From Streptomyces sp. G44 (lineage in GTDB: Bacteria; Actinomycetota; Actinomycetes; Streptomycetales; Streptomycetaceae): a stretch of DNA of 43,644 nucleotides. Below the pieces are notes generated by a model. It made no database searches. It was not told the origin of the DNA and saw only the letters and a list, made by a program, of their open reading frames with translations. Location: positions 1-43,644 of the forward strand of contig NZ_JAFEXF010000047.1 in the NCBI RefSeq assembly GCF_016905445.1, given 5' to 3'. This document shows, piece after piece, positions 39,344 through 43,644 of the stretch. The position numbers were made by a program, and so were the translations under genes. The first letter of the stretch is position 1. Each line of letters starts with the position of its first letter.

Positions 39344-40960
39344 CTAGCGCAGGCGCAGGGCCTTCATGACCTTCAGGCTGGTGCTCATGAACGCCGCGTA
39401 CTTCTCGTCGTCCATGCCGAAGGACGGCGCCAGCGGCACGAGCCGCTGCTGGGCGACGGTCTGCGCCTCGGTGTACTTGAGGATGCCCTCGGAGCCGTGG
39501 CGGCGGCCGAGGCCGGAGTCCTTCATGCCGCCCATCGGGGACTGCACGCTGCCGTAGGCGGGCGCGTAGCCCTCGTTGACGTTGACGGTGCCGGTGCGCA
39601 GGCGGGCGGCGATCTCGCGGCCGCGGCGGCCGTCCTTCGTCCAGACCGAGGAATTGAGGCCGTACGGCGTGGCGTTGGCCAGCTCGACCGCTTCGTTCTC
39701 GTCCGTGAACCGGTAGATCGAGACGACCGGGCCGAAGGTCTCCTCCGTGCAGACCGCCATCGGGGCCTCGACGCCGTCCAGGATGGTCGGCTCGAAGAAG
39801 TAGGGGCCGATGTCGGGGCGCGCGACACCGCCCGCGACCAGCGTGGCGCCCTTGGCGACCGCCTCCTCGACGTGCCGGGTCACGGTCTCCAGCTGCCGCT
39901 CGCCGACGAGCGATCCCATGTCGGCGCCGTACGCGAGGGACGTGCCGAGCCGCATCGCCCGCGTCCGCTCGGCGAAGCGCTCCACGAAGCGGTCGGCGAT
40001 GGACTCGTGGACGTACAGACGCTCGATGGAGATGCACAGCTGGCCCGCGGAGGAGAAGCAGGCGCGCACCGCGCCGGCCGCGGCCTTGTCGACGTCGGCG
40101 TCGTGCAGGACCAGCATCGCGTTCTTGCCGCCGAGTTCGAGCGAGACGCCGACCAGGCGGGCCGCGGCACCCCGCGCGACCTCGCGGCCGGTGCGCGTGG
40201 AGCCGGTGAAGGAGACGTAGTCGGCGTGCTTGACGACCTCGGGGCCGACGACCGGGCCCTCGCCGAGGACGACCTGGAAGACCTCGGACGGCAGGCCCGC
40301 CTCGATGATCAGGTCACGGGCCCACAGGGCGGTGAGACAGGTCTCCGTGTCGGGCTTCATCACGAGCGCGTTGCCCGCGGCGAGGGCGGGCAACGCGTCG
40401 CCGACGGAGAGTTCGAGCGGGTAGTTCCAGGGGGCGATCTGCCCGACGACACCGCGCGGCTGACGGTTCTCGGTGACCTTGGTGAGGGTCGGGACGACGC
40501 CGGTGTGCCGCTTGGGGCTCAGGTACGAGGGGGCCTTGCGGCCGTAGTGCCGGGCGGCGACCGCGACGGCCTGGATCTCCTCGTGGGCGTGCAGGCGGGC
40601 CTTGCCGGTCTCCAGCTGGATCAGGTCGAGCACCTCGCCCTGGCGCTGGAGCAGCAGGTCGTGGAAGCGGAGCAGGACGGCCGCGCGCTGCCGTACCGGG
40701 GTGCGGGCCCAGGCGATCTGCGCGGTGCGGGCGCGCTGGAAGGCGGTGGCCACGTCCTCGGGGGTGGACTCGGGCAGGTCGGCCAGCTTCTCGCCGGTGA
40801 GCGGCGTGTGGTTGGCCGTGCGCCCCGACCCGATGACGTCACGGGTGAGCTGGGCGATCAGCTCGGGCGTGACCACGTCGGCGGCGGTGCGGGCGCCTGC
40901 CGGGGCCGGGGCGGTCGGGTTGGTTCCGAGGGGCGCTGCGGTGGCCTGCGAGTCCGTCAT
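39344..40960 (-). CDS. Succinic semialdehyde dehydrogenase (NAD(P)+)
   Basis: 538 aa aldehyde dehydrogenase superfamily protein. NAD-binding PWNYPLELS and FTGSTRTGREV, the general base Glu in SLELGGKNAMLV (about residue 275) and the catalytic C309 in SAGQLCISIERL are all present. It oxidises succinic semialdehyde to succinate, linking GABA breakdown to the TCA cycle (sucCD of this window acts on the same product). ATG at 40960 has no ribosome site; TACTCT lies 7 nt upstream, suggesting a leaderless mRNA. The assignment to succinic semialdehyde rather than another aldehyde rests on overall similarity I recognise. Confidence 0.92.
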   Translation of the reverse strand: MTDSQATAAPLGTNPTAPAPAGARTAADVVTPELIAQLTRDVIGSGRTANHTPLTGEKLADLPESTPEDVATAFQRARTAQIAWARTPVRQRAAVLLRFHDLLLQRQGEVLDLIQLETGKARLHAHEEIQAVAVAARHYGRKAPSYLSPKRHTGVVPTLTKVTENRQPRGVVGQIAPWNYPLELSVGDALPALAAGNALVMKPDTETCLTALWARDLIIEAGLPSEVFQVVLGEGPVVGPEVVKHADYVSFTGSTRTGREVARGAAARLVGVSLELGGKNAMLVLHDADVDKAAAGAVRACFSSAGQLCISIERLYVHESIADRFVERFAERTRAMRLGTSLAYGADMGSLVGERQLETVTRHVEEAVAKGATLVAGGVARPDIGPYFFEPTILDGVEAPMAVCTEETFGPVVSIYRFTDENEAVELANATPYGLNSSVWTKDGRRGREIAARLRTGTVNVNEGYAPAYGSVQSPMGGMKDSGLGRRHGSEGILKYTEAQTVAQQRLVPLAPSFGMDDEKYAAFMSTSLKVMKALRLR

Positions 40961-41113
40961 GCTCGTGAGAGTAGGCCCACGTCAGGGTTTTGGGTACCCA
41001 TCGGTAACGGGCTTCACGGGTCACTCACACGACGCCAGTGATTGCTGGCGACAAAGCCGCTGATCAGGGCGTTGACGGACGCCGCGCGCCCCTCGAAGGC
41101 CGGTCCGCCGGTC

Positions 41114-42925
41114 TCAGAGCCTGTCGAGCTCCAGCTTCGCGATCGCCGTCTCGGCGACCTCGCGACCACGCGCGGTGAAGTCCCCCTTGCCGGGATAGTC
41201 GACCCACAGCCGGTACATGTCCCCCGACTTGGTCCGGTAGTAGAGGATCTTGGCCTCGTGCGGCAGCCCGGTCTGCGAGTCGGTGTACGTGACCGTGTTC
41301 TCGGCGGCGGGCCGGTCCTTGTACGTGGTCTCCTTCGTCTTCCCGTCCGGCGCGGGATCGCTGCCCATGTCGCTGAACAGCGACTCGCCGCTCTCCTTGA
41401 ACTTCTCCATGTCGGCGTACGCCTGGGCCGCCGAGGTCCCCGCGATGTCCTGGGACGTGTCCGTCTTCTCGGCGCGGTCGAGCGTGATGAAGAGGGCGCC
41501 GCTCGGATCGTCGTACCTGATCCAGGTCTCGTTCGTGTCGCTCGGTTCCGGCTTGCTCTCCACGTAGTGCTCCGGCGCGAAGACCGTGGCGGCGACCGCC
41601 GCCGCCTTGTGCTTCTTCCAGTCTTCCGCCTCCGACGCGCCCCCGAAGGGGTTCACGGCCACCAGCACGCCCGCCGCCACGGCCGCGACGACCACCCCTG
41701 CCAGGACGGCCAGCGCCTTGCGGCTCAGATGGACGCCCTTGCCGTCGCGTCCGGCGCCGCTGTCCGCGGCCGTGACGATCTGCGTCGGCGCGGGCTGCGG
41801 CGGCTTGGCGGCTTCCGCCAGGAGGGCGCGGACCTGCGCGGCGTTCGGGCGCTGCGCGGGGTCCTTGGCCAGCAGGCCGTTGATGGCGCGGGCGAGCGGC
41901 CCCGAGGCGGAGGCGGGCGCGGCGGGCGTCGCGTTGAGGACCGACTGGAGCGTCGCCGGGGTGTTGCTGCGGCGGAACGGCGAGACGCCCTCCGTCGCCG
42001 CGTACAGCACGACGCCCAGCGACCACAGGTCGGAGGCCGGGCCGGGCCGCTGGCCGAGCACCCGCTCCGGGGCGATGAACTCGGGCGAGCCGACGAAGCC
42101 GCCGGTGTCGGTCAGGTTGGTCTCGCCCTCGATCTGGGCGATGCCGAAGTCGGTGAGGACCACCCGGTCGTGCCTGCCGAGCATGACGTTGTCCGGTTTC
42201 ACGTCGCGGTGCAGGATGCCCGCCTGGTGCGCGGCGTCCAGGGCGTCGAGGACCTCCAGGCCGATGCGCGCGGCCTCCCGGGCGCCCAGCGTGCCCTCCT
42301 GGAGCGCGGCGCCGAGCGAGCGGCCCTGCACCAGCTCCATGACGATCCACGGCTGCCCGTCCTCGACCGCCACGTCATGGACGTTGACCACCGCGGGGTG
42401 GTCGAGGCGGGCGGCGGCGCGGGCCTCGCGGCGCATCCGCTCGAAGGCGTTGGCGCGCTCGCGCTCGGGCAGGTGGTCGGGCAGGCGCGGCTCCTTGACG
42501 GCGACCTCGCGGTCCACCGTCTCGTCCTTGGCGCGCCACACCGTGCCCATGCCGCCGTGGCCGAGCTTGGCCAGCAGCCGGTAGCGGCCCGCGATCAGCC
42601 GCCCCGCGCCGGGGTCCGGCTCGGACGGCCGGTTCGGCGCGGCCTGGTCCGGCGCGGGCCGGTGCGGCGCGGCCTGGTTCGGCAGGGGCTGGTGAGGCGC
42701 GGCCTGGGAGGGCTGGGCGTAGGGGTTGCCGGGGTGAGCACCACCGTGCTGCCCGTGCTGTCCGGGCTGTCCGCTGTGCCCGTTCTGTACGTGCTGCCCG
42801 TGCTGCCCGGGAACAGAGGCCCCCTGGCCATTCGACTGCCCCGCGGCGCCCGGCTGTTGCGGCGGTTGCAGACTGAAACTCGTGGGCTCGTACGGACCGT
42901 AGGAGGCTCCCCCGTCATTACTCAT
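41114..42925 (-). CDS. Membrane Ser/Thr protein kinase (PknB-type, no PASTA)
   Basis: 603 aa from ATG 42925. A low-complexity Gln/His/Pro/Gly N-terminus (residues 1-105; GQHGQHVQNGHSGQPGQHGQ) precedes a full Hanks-type kinase domain: glycine loop LGHGGMGTVW, K144 (VAVKEP), HRD 239-241 in HRDVKPDN and DFG 259-261. A membrane segment lies at about 415-440 (ALAVLAGVVVAAVAAGVLVA), with an extracellular C-terminal domain of about 160 residues of the same kind as the neighbour at 43012 (EHY, YDDPSGALFI, YRLWVDYPGKGDFTARG). It should phosphorylate cytosolic proteins in response to an external signal. No PASTA repeats, so the ligand is not obviously muropeptide. Confidence 0.95.
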   Translation of the reverse strand: MSNDGGASYGPYEPTSFSLQPPQQPGAAGQSNGQGASVPGQHGQHVQNGHSGQPGQHGQHGGAHPGNPYAQPSQAAPHQPLPNQAAPHRPAPDQAAPNRPSEPDPGAGRLIAGRYRLLAKLGHGGMGTVWRAKDETVDREVAVKEPRLPDHLPERERANAFERMRREARAAARLDHPAVVNVHDVAVEDGQPWIVMELVQGRSLGAALQEGTLGAREAARIGLEVLDALDAAHQAGILHRDVKPDNVMLGRHDRVVLTDFGIAQIEGETNLTDTGGFVGSPEFIAPERVLGQRPGPASDLWSLGVVLYAATEGVSPFRRSNTPATLQSVLNATPAAPASASGPLARAINGLLAKDPAQRPNAAQVRALLAEAAKPPQPAPTQIVTAADSGAGRDGKGVHLSRKALAVLAGVVVAAVAAGVLVAVNPFGGASEAEDWKKHKAAAVAATVFAPEHYVESKPEPSDTNETWIRYDDPSGALFITLDRAEKTDTSQDIAGTSAAQAYADMEKFKESGESLFSDMGSDPAPDGKTKETTYKDRPAAENTVTYTDSQTGLPHEAKILYYRTKSGDMYRLWVDYPGKGDFTARGREVAETAIAKLELDRL

Positions 42926-43011
42926 GCCCCCATGACTACCGTGCCGGGCACCTCCGTTTCCAGCCGGGCCCCCAGTTGTGACCTGGGCGATGCACGCCCC
43001 GGCGCGGGGAT

Positions 43012-43644
43012 TCACCGGCGTACGAACGTGTCCACCACCGTGTCGAAGTACTTCCGCACCTGCTCCGCCTCCTCCACCGGCCCCGAGACCCACACGTCGT
43101 ACATCCGGCCGCCCTCCTCCCAGCACAGGTCATACGTGTGCCGCTCGCCGGCCGGTTCGGCGAAGCCGTCCCAGGTGAACTCCAGGAGGGACGCCGGGCG
43201 GCCGTTGCGCGTGGTCTCGGTGATCTCGCCGTCGCGGTAACCGGGGTGGGTCCGCGGCCCCTCGGCGTCCGCGCGGCGCTGCGCGGCGAGCGGGCCGCCC
43301 CGCTCCCGGTCGGACTCCTTGATGCCGATGCGGTAGGTGCCGCCCGGCGAGACGTAGTAGACGCGGGGCCCCTCCGTCTGACGCGTGAAGCCGTTCGGCA
43401 CGGCGATCGTGAAGCCCTCCGGGTCCTTCGCCAGGCGGTACCCGTCGGGCGGCTGGGGCGTGGACGGCTCGGGCGTACGGGTGTTCCGGGTGACCGTCAC
43501 GGTGGGCGTCGGGCCACTGACGGAGGTGGCGGGCGAGGCCGTGTTCGCCGGCGTGGCGCCGTCCCCGCCCCGGCCGAGCAGCAGCGCGGCCGCCGAGACC
43601 CCCGCCCCGGCCCCGGCCCCCGCCCGCGCCCCGGCGATCCGCAC
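43012..43644 (-). CDS. Membrane protein, probably a second Ser/Thr kinase; only the C-terminal part is in the window
   Basis: At least 210 aa, cut by the window edge (the frame is open to the last base; a GTG there is not a reliable start). An Ala/Gly-rich hydrophobic remnant is followed by a Thr/Pro linker (GPTPTVTVTRNTRTPEP) and an extracellular domain (GYRLAKDPEGFTIAVPNGFT then YYVSPGGTYRIGIKESDRE and RMYDVWVSGP). The domain resembles the extracellular part of the kinase at 41114-42925, from which it is separated by 86 bases on the same strand, so it is most likely a tandem kinase paralogue whose catalytic part lies beyond the window. Confidence 0.7.
   Translation of the reverse strand: MRIAGARAGAGAGAGVSAAALLLGRGGDGATPANTASPATSVSGPTPTVTVTRNTRTPEPSTPQPPDGYRLAKDPEGFTIAVPNGFTRQTEGPRVYYVSPGGTYRIGIKESDRERGGPLAAQRRADAEGPRTHPGYRDGEITETTRNGRPASLLEFTWDGFAEPAGERHTYDLCWEEGGRMYDVWVSGPVEEAEQVRKYFDTVVDTFVRR

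Overview
The window is chromosomal DNA from a Streptomyces-like actinomycete. Evidence: very high GC with strong G/C third-position bias, GTG and TTG starts, several -10 boxes lying 6 to 8 nt before a start codon (leaderless transcripts), an LAxTG sortase substrate, a PafBC-type (RecA-NDp) damage promoter, and a gene order (chorismate mutase, guaA, pcrA, M23 peptidase, icmB, sucCD) that I recall from the Streptomyces core chromosome. No mobile element, tRNA, rRNA or CRISPR array was seen. Coding identifications rest on reading motifs by eye; no database search was run.

Layout. (1) 1-3.1 kb: a sigma-factor-like membrane protein converging on the sucC-sucD operon. (2) 3.8-12.3 kb: a five-gene island. 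MoxR-type ATPase, DUF5682 and VWA genes run leftward with ATGA overlaps; a SWIM zinc-finger gene and a DUF5691 gene run rightward. The divergent intergenic region carries a perfect 13-bp inverted repeat whose two arms are each a TTGTCAGTG damage-promoter element; the same promoter type precedes pcrA 10 kb away. This is the best candidate for an under-described system. (3) 12.4-18.7 kb: icmB, a lipase-like hydrolase, an M23 peptidase with a long disordered N-terminus, and pcrA. (4) 18.9-22.3 kb: two NlpC/P60 cell-wall hydrolase paralogues, the first behind a ydaO-type cyclic-di-AMP riboswitch, the second behind a different structured leader; a small membrane protein lies between them. (5) 22.3-26.7 kb: a membrane protein, then an envelope-stress-type module: LuxR-type response regulator and PspC-domain histidine kinase, divergent from a PspC/LiaF-like protein and a small membrane protein. 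(6) 26.8-30.4 kb: DoxX, a Cys-motif membrane protein, a class II aldolase and a flavin/F420 split-barrel protein. (7) 30.5-32.9 kb: guaA and chorismate mutase (AroQ class), the latter behind a Phe/Tyr-containing leader peptide and attenuator. (8) 33.4-37.4 kb: two tandem paralogous lipoproteins, a small membrane protein and an LAETG cell-surface protein. (9) 37.4-43.6 kb: GMC oxidoreductase, succinic semialdehyde dehydrogenase, a membrane Ser/Thr kinase and the C-terminal part of a second similar protein running off the end.

Themes: cell-envelope functions dominate the centre and right (peptidoglycan hydrolases, PspC module, sortase substrate, lipoproteins, receptor kinases). DNA-damage control links the left island with pcrA. 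Many proteins carry in-frame low-complexity tandem repeats (TG, PEDG, EAT, LP, SG, STAP) that look recently expanded.
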